Source: Methylomonas sp.
Lineage (GTDB): Bacteria > Pseudomonadota > Gammaproteobacteria > Methylococcales > Methylomonadaceae
Assembly (NCBI RefSeq): GCF_023228165.1
Contig: NZ_JALOBS010000005.1
Span: 62,001-126,000, forward strand
Reading direction: 5' to 3'
DNA length: 64,000 bases
In this document: in pieces, positions 17,275 through 25,617 of the stretch
Layout: the number at the start of each line of letters is the position of its first letter
How positions within the stretch are numbered: position 1 is the stretch's first letter
The notes under the pieces: model-generated
What the model was told of the DNA's origin: nothing
Databases searched by the model: none
Seen by the model: only the letters and a program-made list of their open reading frames with translations
Translations under genes and position numbers: made by a program

Positions 17275-19014
17275 ATGAAAGCACCTTTTATCCCATTAAA
17301 CGCCCCTTACAGTGATAATCAACGCGCCTGGCTGAGCGGATTTTTTGCCGGCATGCACAGCCATATGCTGCATAGCGCCAGCAGCATTAATCAGACCGAT
17401 GCCCGTATCCTGCATGTTCTCTACGGCAGCCAGACCGGCAATTCCGAATCTCTGGCCAACGATGCCGCGGCCAGCGCCAAAAGCCACGGACTACAACCCG
17501 TCGTAAAAAGCATGGACGAAGTGGAACTTAGCCAATTGGCTAATATGGAATATTTGCTGATCATCACCAGTACTTACGGCGAGGGCGCTATGCCGGATAA
17601 TGCCGAAATGCTTTGGGAAGCCGCCAGCAGTGACGACGCTCCACGCCTGGAAAATCTTAAATATGCGGTGCTGGCCTTGGGCGATACCAGCTACGATCTG
17701 TTCTGCCAGGCCGGCATAGACTGGGATAACCGCTTGGAAGAATTAGGCGGCAAACGCCTGTTCGAGCGAGTCGATTGCGATGTCGATTTCGAAACGCCGG
17801 CGGAAAAATGGCTCAGCGAAGTGATTCCGTTGATGGCGGAAGGCGCTGCTACCGTAGCAGTGGTCGATACGGAAACCCACGCCGCAAAATCGGCTTACAA
17901 CCGGAAAAATCCGTTCCCGGCCAAACTGAGCGTCAACCGCATTGTTACGGCACTGGATTCATCCAAGGAAACCCGTCATTTCGAAATCTCCATAGCCGGT
18001 TCCGGGCTGAGTTATGAAGCTGGGGATGCCATGTGCGTGATCCCCACCAACTGTCCGGAGCTGGTCGCCGACATGTTAAAGGCCTTGGGCTGCAGCGGAA
18101 CCGAAGAAGAGCCGGTCAACGGCGAATTGATGAAACTCTCGGAAGCCTTGCGCACGCATTTTGAAATCAAGCTGCCCAGTAAAGAGTTACTTGAAGAAAT
18201 CGCCAAGCGCTCGGGCGATCACGATCTAAACGCCTTACTGAGCGCGGGCGACAAAGACAAACTGAATGATTATTTGTGGGGACGCGATACCCTGGACTTG
18301 CTATTGCAATTTCCCGGCGTCGAATTTTCCGCTGCCGAGTTTTTGCGCTTGCTCAAACCCTTGCAGCACCGCGCCTACTCGATCTCGTCCAGCGGCAAAA
18401 AATATCCGGATAGTGTGCATTTGACCATAGCCAGCGTCCGTTACCAAGCCCATGGCCGTCAGCATAAAGGCGTATGCTCGACCTATCTGGCGGATTTGGC
18501 CGGCGCTGACGGTGAAGTAAAGATTTTCTTCACCCCCAATCACAATTTCCGGGTACCCAACGACGACAGCCTGCCGATGATCATGGTCGGTCCCGGCACC
18601 GGTATTGCGCCGTTCCGTGCCTTCCTGCAGGAACGCGAATTCCGCAACGCCGCCGGCAAAAACTGGTTGTTCTTCGGCGACCGTAACGCCGCTACCGACT
18701 TTATATATCGGGAAGAAATTTTAGCCATGCAAGCCAGCGGCCTGCTGACCAAATTGGATTTGGCCTTTTCCCGCGACCAAGCGGAAAAAATTTACGTGCA
18801 AGACCGCATGTTGGAAAACGGCGCGGAATTATATGCTTGGCTGGAACAAGGCGGGTACTTCTTCGTCTGCGGCGACGCATATCGCATGGCCAAAGATGTC
18901 GATCAAGCCTTGCACGATGTAGTCCGCATACACGGCAACAAAACAGTCACCGAAGCCGTCGACTACGTCAATCAGCTGAAAAAAGACAAACGTTATGTCA
19001 GAGATGTTTATTAA
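17275..19014 (+). CDS. Diflavin reductase (CysJ-like)
   Basis: NADPH-FAD-FMN electron transfer protein of 579 residues. Order: short N-terminal segment ending QRAWLSGFFAGM, flavodoxin domain (VLYGSQTGNSESLA, residues about 50-63; STYGEGAMPDN about 100), FAD domain (RAYSISSSGKKYPDS about 365), NADP domain (VGPGTGIAPFRAFLQEREF about 438) and the C-terminal end RYVRDVY with a terminal aromatic. It resembles sulfite reductase alpha subunits, but no cysI haemoprotein is nearby. It is directly downstream of the long gltB in the same direction, so it could supply electrons to that enzyme; this is inference. A clear terminator follows. Confidence 0.88.
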   Translation: MKAPFIPLNAPYSDNQRAWLSGFFAGMHSHMLHSASSINQTDARILHVLYGSQTGNSESLANDAAASAKSHGLQPVVKSMDEVELSQLANMEYLLIITSTYGEGAMPDNAEMLWEAASSDDAPRLENLKYAVLALGDTSYDLFCQAGIDWDNRLEELGGKRLFERVDCDVDFETPAEKWLSEVIPLMAEGAATVAVVDTETHAAKSAYNRKNPFPAKLSVNRIVTALDSSKETRHFEISIAGSGLSYEAGDAMCVIPTNCPELVADMLKALGCSGTEEEPVNGELMKLSEALRTHFEIKLPSKELLEEIAKRSGDHDLNALLSAGDKDKLNDYLWGRDTLDLLLQFPGVEFSAAEFLRLLKPLQHRAYSISSSGKKYPDSVHLTIASVRYQAHGRQHKGVCSTYLADLAGADGEVKIFFTPNHNFRVPNDDSLPMIMVGPGTGIAPFRAFLQEREFRNAAGKNWLFFGDRNAATDFIYREEILAMQASGLLTKLDLAFSRDQAEKIYVQDRMLENGAELYAWLEQGGYFFVCGDAYRMAKDVDQALHDVVRIHGNKTVTEAVDYVNQLKKDKRYVRDVY

Positions 19015-19041
19015 ATTCCGACATCGCTAAACCGCTTGAAC

Positions 19042-19079
19042 AAAAAGCCCGCGCACCGAAAGGATGCGAGGGCTTTTTT
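19042..19079 (+). terminator. Rho-independent terminator after the diflavin reductase
   Basis: AAAAAGCCC-GCGC pairs with GCG-A-GGGCTTTTTT across an 11-base loop, one bulged A, with a T run at the 3' end. It lies 28 bases after the stop codon. Confidence 0.8.
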
Positions 19080-19164
19080 GCATACAAACCTTATAGGGAT
19101 CGATCAGAGTCTGCGGCAATTATCATGGTTTTCGTTTAAGCATATCAATTGAGGACGAAAAACC

Positions 19165-19203
19165 GGCTATCCCGGCGAACGCTCGCCGTTCGGTCCTGTA
19201 GCC
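19165..19203. repeat. REP-like compound stem-loop
   Basis: An inner perfect hairpin GGCGA-ACGC-TCGCC (19174-19187) is set inside outer arms GGCTA (19165-19169) and TAGCC (19199-19203). It lies between two convergent genes, where such GC-rich palindromes often occur as extragenic repeats. Only one copy is seen in the window. Confidence 0.4.
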
Positions 19204-19215
19204 AACGCCGCAGCG

Positions 19216-20577
19216 TCATTTTTTGGTTTTGAATCTACCAAACAACCCGCTCAACCCCGAAGCGACTTTTTTTTCCTTGCCGGCCGATTTTTCGGCGTCG
19301 TCGTTGGTTTCTTGCACAACGGCTGCGGTCGGTGCTTGCTCGGTTTCTACTTTTTCAGCCTTAGTTGGCGCGGATTTTTTAAAACCGCCAAACAAGCCGG
19401 ATAATTTATCGTTTATACCTTTATCTTGTTGAATCTTTTTAGCGGGTTCAACGGTTTCGGTTTTTTCCACGACCTCGGCGGCGGCCCGCGGCTCCAAGAC
19501 GTCGGTTTTTTCAGGTTCCGGCTCTGTAGTGACTTTGCTCGGGCTGCCCAGTTTTTCATCCATTTTGCTGATTTTGTCCATGGCTCTGCCAAACAGACCT
19601 TTCATTTTATTACCCGCCGCCGGTTTGGCTTTTTTCACGGTTGGAGCTTTTGCGCTAGCAGCAACTGGTTCTGAAGCAGCGGCTTGCGGTTTTGGCGTGA
19701 TGAGAGCTGGCTCTGGTTTAACTTCTGACTCAATCGGTGCGGTTTCAGGTAGTTTTTCAGCGACTTCCGTTGGTTTAATCGGCTCGGCTGTTTGTTCAAT
19801 GACTGCGTGGATAGGCGCATGAGTGACTACGGCCGCCGCTGCCGGCTTTTCATACGCCTGCTGACGCAGCGCTTCCGCATGCCGATTCTGCAGCTCTAAC
19901 GCCAGTTGCAGCTTGTCCTGTTCCAGCTGTTTTTGTGCCGCTTCGTATTTTTCGACGGCTAATTCCAATTTGGCTAATTGCTGGGTTTGGCTGTCCAAAC
20001 GATTTTCCAGACTGCTGATCAACATTTCCTTTTCGGCCAATTTTGCGGTTTCGGCATGCATGCTTAATTGCAGCTGGGTTTTGGCCTGTTGCTCATTCTG
20101 GAAGCGGTCGGCAACTCGGGCAATCACGGCTTCGTATTCAGGCAACAGATTTTCCGCATCGGCTACCGGCAAGTTATGCAGGTTCAGCTCAAAACAATCC
20201 ACCAAGTTGACCAAACTACCGGCTAATTGCTGATTGCTTTTGTTCAAACGTAACTCGATATTTGCAGCCCGGTGCGACTCGGCCTGCGCTGCTTGCTCGG
20301 CAGCCAGCTTGAGTTCCGTAGCTTCGGTTAACTGCTGCCGCAGGGCTTCAAGTTGTTGCTTGGCTTCATCCAAGCCGGCCTGTGTTTCTTGTTTGGCTTT
20401 TAAGATTGTAGCCGCGCCTCTTTTTAAAAATCCAATCCGAATGCTGTAAAAAATGGCGGTAAGCAACCACACGGAAATCGCAAGACAAAGGGCATATTCC
20501 TGGTTATGCAGAGTCAATTGATACCACTGTTGCAGCAGCTCTTTAAAATAGGGCACAAGATTTTGCACGGTTTCCAT
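19216..20577 (-). CDS. Membrane-anchored coiled-coil protein with LFG tail repeats
   Basis: No family recognised. The 453 residues show one membrane segment near residues 29-47 (ALCLAISVWLLTAIFYSIRI), then about 180 residues of heptad-rich, Gln/Glu/Leu coiled coil (about 60-240). A low-complexity Ala/Pro/Glu linker follows. The C-terminal third holds three short related motifs: KGLFGRAMDKISKMD, KLSGLFGGFKKS and GLSGLFGRFKTKK, the last at the very end. The layout suggests a long cytoplasmic rod tethered to the membrane with amphipathic basic tail elements. It ends convergent with the diflavin gene. Function unknown. Confidence 0.75.
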   Translation of the reverse strand: METVQNLVPYFKELLQQWYQLTLHNQEYALCLAISVWLLTAIFYSIRIGFLKRGAATILKAKQETQAGLDEAKQQLEALRQQLTEATELKLAAEQAAQAESHRAANIELRLNKSNQQLAGSLVNLVDCFELNLHNLPVADAENLLPEYEAVIARVADRFQNEQQAKTQLQLSMHAETAKLAEKEMLISSLENRLDSQTQQLAKLELAVEKYEAAQKQLEQDKLQLALELQNRHAEALRQQAYEKPAAAAVVTHAPIHAVIEQTAEPIKPTEVAEKLPETAPIESEVKPEPALITPKPQAAASEPVAASAKAPTVKKAKPAAGNKMKGLFGRAMDKISKMDEKLGSPSKVTTEPEPEKTDVLEPRAAAEVVEKTETVEPAKKIQQDKGINDKLSGLFGGFKKSAPTKAEKVETEQAPTAAVVQETNDDAEKSAGKEKKVASGLSGLFGRFKTKK

Positions 20578-20618
20578 TACAGGTTCCTGTTTTATAATTA
20601 TTCGGAAAATCGGATCTT

Positions 20619-20642
20619 CAAAAAAGACGACGCTAAAAAGCG
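20619..20642 (-). terminator. Possible terminator of the photolyase operon
   Basis: A short stem CGCT/AGCG (20631-20642) followed on the minus strand after a few bases by six T. It lies just after the last gene of the operon. The stem is only 4-5 bp, so confidence is low. Confidence 0.35.
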
Positions 20643-20660
20643 CATTATATAACGACCAGC

Positions 20661-21602
20661 TTATATTTCGTTGAGTAACGACAACTCGCCGGGGTGCGGT
20701 GTCAGGTAAAAAGACTCGTCTATAAACGCATCCGGCTGTTTACGAAAATGATGCCGCAACAAAGTCAACGGTACAATCAACGGCACGCTACCTTGACGGT
20801 AGGTTTCGATAGTATTCGCCAACTCCTGCTTATCGTCGCTATCGATGGTGCGCTTTAAATAACCCTGAATATGTTGCAACACATTCACATGGTTACCCCT
20901 GGTCGCGACAATCTTAAGGCAGGCCATTAATTCGACAATATACCGTTGAGCAATTTCATCGATATTATCGGCCCGCGCTTCGGCAATCAACCGTCCCAAT
21001 TCCCTGGCCCTATTTTGCTCATGGCTCATGGCGATCAATTTATGCCGGCTATGGAAACGCATCAAGCCGTGCACGGTTAAAGGACTTTGGCACAATTGCC
21101 GCCAACGGTGGCGAACAAAGACCCGTTGGATAAAGTTTTCCCGTAAACCGGGATCGCCTAACCGGCCTTCTTCCTCAATGGGTAGGGTTGGAAAATGTTG
21201 TTGCAGATAATCGGCAAACACCCCCACTCCGCTACGGGCCGGAATCTGGTTTTTATAGACTTTGACCCGTTCCATGCCGCAACTGGGCGAGTCCTTCTTT
21301 AGAATATAACCGCATAAACCCATCAGCCATTCGCGCTGTCTTTCTCCCACGTCCCGCAACGCTTCCGTGACATCCAGACTATGGTCCTTAACGCCTACCA
21401 CCCTGATATGCGGGCCTATTTCCCGCAATTGCACCGCCGGGCGAGGCACACCCAGACCGGCTTCCACTTCGGGACAAAAGGCCCTGAACTGGAAATATTG
21501 ACCAAGTGTGCGTTCAATATAACTGTGATATTTGTGCGCGCCATCGTAGCGGACTAAATTGCCCAACAAACAACTGCTAATGCCTACTAATATACTGTCC
21601 AT
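20661..21602 (-). CDS. DUF523-DUF1722 protein (TudS/YbgA type)
   Basis: Two-domain protein of 313 residues. The N-terminal DUF523 domain carries three cysteines, C11 (GISSCLLGNLVRYDG), C43 (AFCPEVEAG) and C108 (KKDSPSCG). In the TudS thiouracil desulfidases of this family, three such cysteines hold a catalytic 4Fe-4S cluster. The C-terminal DUF1722 domain (about 185-300, VHGLMRFHSRHKLIAMSH) is the YbgA domain often found beside photolyase genes. It is the last gene of a tightly spaced operon with lipocalin and photolyase. A light-stress role is suggested by context; the actual substrate is unknown. Confidence 0.88.
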   Translation of the reverse strand: MDSILVGISSCLLGNLVRYDGAHKYHSYIERTLGQYFQFRAFCPEVEAGLGVPRPAVQLREIGPHIRVVGVKDHSLDVTEALRDVGERQREWLMGLCGYILKKDSPSCGMERVKVYKNQIPARSGVGVFADYLQQHFPTLPIEEEGRLGDPGLRENFIQRVFVRHRWRQLCQSPLTVHGLMRFHSRHKLIAMSHEQNRARELGRLIAEARADNIDEIAQRYIVELMACLKIVATRGNHVNVLQHIQGYLKRTIDSDDKQELANTIETYRQGSVPLIVPLTLLRHHFRKQPDAFIDESFYLTPHPGELSLLNEI

Positions 21603-21610
21603 ATTGGTGT

Positions 21611-22129
21611 TTACGGTCGAGGTTGCAAATAAATTAAATCCTCGGTCGGAAAACCCAGGGTTCGGGCTTGTTGTACCAAGGCCCGCAAAACAGAGTTATC
21701 CAGCTTGGGGGTGCGCGCCAGGATCCACAGATATTCGGTAGTGGGTCCGGCAATCATCACATACTGATAAGCCGCTTTATCCAGTGCCATGATGTTATAG
21801 GCGCCATAAAACGGCCCGAAAAACGACACTTTCAAGCGCCCAACTTGCGGACTGTCGATGAAATAAGCTTTACCTTCAGCCATTTGCCGTTGCTGCTCTT
21901 CGGCATTGTATCCGCTGTTAATCACCTTTACGCCGCCATCTTCGCGCAAACTGTATTCAGCGGTTACCTGGGACAAGCCCCGTTCAAAACTGTGATCCAG
22001 CCGGGCGATTTCATGCCAGGTGCCCAGATAGCGGTTCAGTTCAAATCCCGTTACCGGCTTGACTCCCGCGGGTATGCCGGTGCAAGCCGTGAAACTCAAC
22101 GCCAAAAGAAAACATAAAAAATACCGCAT
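21611..22129 (-). CDS. blc: Outer-membrane lipocalin (Blc type)
   Basis: Lipoprotein lipocalin of 172 residues thought to carry lipids or lipophilic compounds. A lipoprotein signal is present: LLALSFTACTG with the lipobox Cys at about residue 16. The lipocalin hallmark YLGTWHEIARLDHSFERG is near residue 34, and the second conserved block YVMIAGPTTEYLWILART is near residue 122. It is 8 bases from its neighbours on both sides. In several bacteria blc-type genes belong to light-induced photolyase clusters. Confidence 0.93.
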   Translation of the reverse strand: MRYFLCFLLALSFTACTGIPAGVKPVTGFELNRYLGTWHEIARLDHSFERGLSQVTAEYSLREDGGVKVINSGYNAEEQQRQMAEGKAYFIDSPQVGRLKVSFFGPFYGAYNIMALDKAAYQYVMIAGPTTEYLWILARTPKLDNSVLRALVQQARTLGFPTEDLIYLQPRP

Positions 22130-22137
22130 AAATACGC

Positions 22138-23505
22138 CTATGGTTGTTGGCCGGCTTGCTGAAACAAGATCTTGGCCTGTTGGCTGCGTATGCCGTGCGC
22201 CACTATCGGCGGTGGATAACTGCCGGCCAACGGTTTTTGGTAGCCATTATGGATCGCTGCCGGCGTATGGTCTTTTAACACCGGCAACCAGTGTTTGATA
22301 TACACGCAATCGGGATCGAATTTTTTTTGCTGCAGCCAGGGATTGAAAATTCGGAAGTAAGGTTGGGCATCGCAACCGGTGGATGCCGCCCATTGCCAGT
22401 TACCGTTATTCAGACAGGGGTCGTAATCCAGCAACTGGCGGGCAAAATAACCTTCACCCCATTGCCAATCAATATGCAAATCCTTCACCAAAAATGAGGC
22501 GACGATCATGCGCACCCGATTATGCATACCGCCGGTCTGGTTTAACTGCCGCATCCCGGCATCGACAATGGGGAAACCGGTCCGCCCTTCGGCCCAGGCC
22601 TGGAATTCCTCTCTGTCGTTGCGCCAGACTATCCGGTCGTAGCGTTGATGGAAGCCATGTCCGAAAACTCGCGGAAAGTAAAAGGCAATGTGGGTAAAAA
22701 AATCCCGCCAATACAATTGCCGTAACAAAGGATGTTCGGTTCCCAGCTTTTCCACCACCGCATAATAGGCTTCCCGGACCGAGCAACAGCCGAACTTGAG
22801 ATAGGCCGACAAATTGCTGCCGGCCGACAGCGCAGGATAATCGCGTTGTCGACTGTAGTCCCTGCAATCCGCCAGGCTTTCCAGCTTTTGCAATGCGGCT
22901 TGCCGACCGCCAAGCAACGCATGGTGATGGGCTTGCTGCAATTGCGAAACCAGATCGGCGTGGTGTTCGCCATCAAGCAATTGTCCTTCAGCCAAGCCTT
23001 GCGGCAGACCGACCGGATGCAAGCGGGACCTGTTATAAAAGGCTGTGAATACCTGATAAGCTGAACCATCGCTTTTCAGGCAAGTTTCCGGCTCATTTAG
23101 CAACGCGTCGGCACAACTATAAAAATCCAGCCCCTGCTTCTCGCAAAATGTTTGCAACTCGGCGTCGCGCCGGCGGCTGAAGGGGGTGAAATCGCGATTG
23201 ACAAATACCGCATCGAAAACCTGTTCACGTTGCAAGCGGCTGATAATCTGTTCGGGTTGCCCATGATATAAACCGAGTTGACGCTGGTGGGCCTGAAACT
23301 GCTGCTGCAAGTCTTGCAAGGCCTCCAGCATAAATTGCAACCCCGGTCGACTTTGATAGGGATGCGGTTCGATCTGGCGCGGGTCGAAAATAAAACAAGC
23401 CAACACCTGCTCGGACTGTTGCAAGGCGGCATTCAATCCGGAATTGTCGTATAAACGTAGATCGCGACGAAAAATAAACAGGGATTTTGCAAAGCGTTTC
23501 TTCAT
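22138..23505 (-). CDS. phrB: Deoxyribodipyrimidine photolyase
   Basis: Repairs cyclobutane pyrimidine dimers with blue light, using FAD and an antenna. It has 455 residues, normal for class I. The N-terminal Rossmann-like antenna domain begins SLFIFRRDLRLYDNSGLNAA. The C-terminal FAD domain has LRQLYWRDFFTHIAF (about 270), TGFPIVDAGMRQLNQTGGMH (about 318) and NWQWAASTGCDAQPYFRIFN (about 385), including the Trp residues of the electron chain. The N-G-N-W-Q-W-A-A-S block supports a true photolyase rather than a cryptochrome-DASH. It is mid-operon with 6 to 8 base gaps. Confidence 0.96.
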   Translation of the reverse strand: MKKRFAKSLFIFRRDLRLYDNSGLNAALQQSEQVLACFIFDPRQIEPHPYQSRPGLQFMLEALQDLQQQFQAHQRQLGLYHGQPEQIISRLQREQVFDAVFVNRDFTPFSRRRDAELQTFCEKQGLDFYSCADALLNEPETCLKSDGSAYQVFTAFYNRSRLHPVGLPQGLAEGQLLDGEHHADLVSQLQQAHHHALLGGRQAALQKLESLADCRDYSRQRDYPALSAGSNLSAYLKFGCCSVREAYYAVVEKLGTEHPLLRQLYWRDFFTHIAFYFPRVFGHGFHQRYDRIVWRNDREEFQAWAEGRTGFPIVDAGMRQLNQTGGMHNRVRMIVASFLVKDLHIDWQWGEGYFARQLLDYDPCLNNGNWQWAASTGCDAQPYFRIFNPWLQQKKFDPDCVYIKHWLPVLKDHTPAAIHNGYQKPLAGSYPPPIVAHGIRSQQAKILFQQAGQQP

Positions 23506-23511
23506 ACCGGG

Positions 23512-24024
23512 TTAAAAGCAATCGCCCCAGTGAATGATCATTTGCTGACAGTTAAACAGAATATTAGGGTAATGCTGGTAAATCACCCAGCGAAAGGCCA
23601 AATCGCAATAAGCAGCCACCGTCATCCAGCGCGCCACACTGGGCCAAATACGGCTGGAGCTGTTTTTGGAACAACGCCATACCGCTCCCGTCCAGTAAAT
23701 AAGCGGCATGGCTATAATGATATGCATGGTTACCCAACTGGCCACCGTGAATGTACCTTCCTGAACACGATAATCGATATACCACAATATACCGTTAAAA
23801 AAAATAAAGAAAGGCCAGAATGCGTCCTTTAATTTCAAACAGCCCAACCAACTCCACTGTAAATAAAAATACAAGGTGGGCGGGGTGCGTTCTTCCCATT
23901 CCGGTAAGGGTTCAGGTGTGATGGTGTAGATCAGCACGGCAAACGCCAAACCCAACAGTAGCGCTTCGTACCAGGCAATGAATGAGGTAAAGGCAAATAA
24001 TAAAGATAGGCTATCGATAAGCAT
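23512..24024 (-). CDS. Membrane protein of unknown function
   Basis: No family recognised with confidence. The 170 residues have about four to five hydrophobic segments: residues 3-38 (two), 66-84, 94-116 and a weaker one near the C-terminus. The protein is rich in Trp and Tyr (for example YLQWSWLGCLKLKDAFWP). It is fixed between phrB and a TIGR01777 epimerase with 6-base gaps on each side, so it is surely co-transcribed and probably part of the same light response. A transport or lipid role is possible but not shown. Confidence 0.75.
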   Translation of the reverse strand: MLIDSLSLLFAFTSFIAWYEALLLGLAFAVLIYTITPEPLPEWEERTPPTLYFYLQWSWLGCLKLKDAFWPFFIFFNGILWYIDYRVQEGTFTVASWVTMHIIIAMPLIYWTGAVWRCSKNSSSRIWPSVARWMTVAAYCDLAFRWVIYQHYPNILFNCQQMIIHWGDCF

Positions 24025-24030
24025 GATTGA

Positions 24031-24945
24031 TTATTGGATGGGGAACAGAAGATTGCGCAAGGCTGAGTCGAGTTGGGTAAATTGAAAGGAATAACCTTTA
24101 TCCAAAAGCCGTTGAGGAATCACACGCTGGCTACCCAAAACCAGGGCGGCCATTTCGCCCAGCAATAGCTTTAGCGCGAATTCCGGCATGGGCAGCAATA
24201 GAGGGCGGTTTAAAACCCCCGCCAAATTTTCGCTGAACTCTCTATTCGTAACCGGAATCGGCGCCGTAGCATTATAGGGTCCCCGCATATTGGGATTGCC
24301 TATCATGGCTTGCGCAATTTCCAGCCAGTCTTGCAGATGTACCCAAGACATCCATTGCCCGCCCTGTCCTAGCCGACCGCCCAAACCAAGCCGAAACGGC
24401 AGCAACATGCGTTTCAGTAATCCGCCACCCTGCCCCAAGACCAGCCCGGTACGTATCAAACAAACCCGCGTACCACTGGCTTCCGCCTGCAGTGCGGACT
24501 GCTCCCAATCAGCACATAATTGCTGAGAGAAGTCGACCCGCGGCAGGCTTTGTTCGGTCAGCAATTCATCGCCCTGATCGCCATAAAAACCGATGGCGGA
24601 ACCGCTAATCAATACATCCGGCGGGCTATTAGACGAGTTAATCCAGTTGACCAGTTGCCGGGTAAAATCGATACGGCTTTTACGCAATACCTGCTTGCGC
24701 GCATCGTTCCAGCGTTGATCGAAAATTCCCGCACCGGCCAAATTGATCACGGCTTTATAGCTGGAAGCGTCGGGCAAGTCTTCGATCCGTGTGATGGCCG
24801 GCACCTGATGGTGAAAAGCTCGCTGCACTTTGTCGGCACTGCGGCTGAAAATCGTTACAGGTTGATTTTCCTGTAACCATTTATAAGTCAAGGCGCTACC
24901 CAAAAAACCAGTACCGCCGGTAATTAAAATGGATTTATTTGGCAT
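24031..24945 (-). CDS. TIGR01777-family SDR epimerase (YfcH-like)
   Basis: Extended short-chain dehydrogenase-like protein of 304 residues. The NAD(P)-binding motif is ILITGGTGFLGSALTYKWL (residues 6-24). INLAGAGIFDQRWNDARK and ISGSAIGFYGDQGDELL (the Y in the active-site region) follow. The C-terminal block GSQRVIPQRLLDKGYSFQF is the DUF1731 tail that defines this family. The substrate is unknown in all members. Homologues commonly sit in LitR-controlled photolyase clusters, matching the position here. Confidence 0.9.
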   Translation of the reverse strand: MPNKSILITGGTGFLGSALTYKWLQENQPVTIFSRSADKVQRAFHHQVPAITRIEDLPDASSYKAVINLAGAGIFDQRWNDARKQVLRKSRIDFTRQLVNWINSSNSPPDVLISGSAIGFYGDQGDELLTEQSLPRVDFSQQLCADWEQSALQAEASGTRVCLIRTGLVLGQGGGLLKRMLLPFRLGLGGRLGQGGQWMSWVHLQDWLEIAQAMIGNPNMRGPYNATAPIPVTNREFSENLAGVLNRPLLLPMPEFALKLLLGEMAALVLGSQRVIPQRLLDKGYSFQFTQLDSALRNLLFPIQ

Positions 24946-24975
24946 CTGCGTGCTCCGGTAAATCTTGATTCAAAA

Positions 24976-25617
24976 TTATTCGTTATCTTCAAGCGAAATC
25001 GGCCTACCCTTTGGGAGCATCAACTTGGCCAATTGCCGGTTTTTAAGCCTAACCAGCACTCTGAAGCCCAACAAAAATGAAATGATGGTCAGATAAAATA
25101 AGGGCTGAAACAAATTACCTTTCAGTTGCCAGAAATAATGAATAACGGCTGCTCCGGCGGCATAATAAATAAGCCGATGCAGTTTTTTCCAATTTTTACC
25201 CAAGCGTTTTTTAGCGGATTTGGGTGAAGTAATCGCCAGCATTAAGACAATAACATAAGCGATTACGCCGAACCAGATATACGAACTCTCGATAATATCG
25301 ATTCCTATCACCCGCCATGCGCCGGCATGATCGACAAATAAATAGCCGAATACATGTAAGGTGGCGTAAAAAAATGCATATAACCCTAGCATTTGCCGAT
25401 ATTCAGCCATCCCCCGCCATTTGGTCATCGTTTGAATCGGCGTAACGGCCAGCGTAAGGCAGAGAAAACGCAAAGACCAATCTCCCAGGCGAATATGAAT
25501 GGCCTGAATCGGATTTGAGCCTAAATTATTGGTGACAATATCCAATAGCAAACCGAATAGGGGCAGCAAACAACCTATTGAAATAACGATCCATGCATTA
25601 TTGATACGAAACCACAT
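24976..25617 (-). CDS. msrQ: MsrQ, haem-binding membrane subunit of the MsrPQ reductase
   Basis: Inner-membrane cytochrome b-type protein that passes electrons from the quinone pool to MsrP. The 213 residues hold about six membrane helices and conserved His residues for haem in FYATLHVFGYLF (about residue 90) and LHRLIYYAAGAAVIHYFWQ (about 147-165). Its ATG shares a base with the msrP stop (TGATG). MsrPQ repairs oxidised methionine in periplasmic proteins, which suits an operon for light and oxidative stress. Confidence 0.93.
   Translation of the reverse strand: MWFRINNAWIVISIGCLLPLFGLLLDIVTNNLGSNPIQAIHIRLGDWSLRFLCLTLAVTPIQTMTKWRGMAEYRQMLGLYAFFYATLHVFGYLFVDHAGAWRVIGIDIIESSYIWFGVIAYVIVLMLAITSPKSAKKRLGKNWKKLHRLIYYAAGAAVIHYFWQLKGNLFQPLFYLTIISFLLGFRVLVRLKNRQLAKLMLPKGRPISLEDNE

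Noticed and set aside
17275..19014. Assimilatory sulfite reductase alpha subunit (cysJ)
   Set aside because: No cysI, cysH or other sulfate genes nearby; domain order alone does not prove sulfite reduction.
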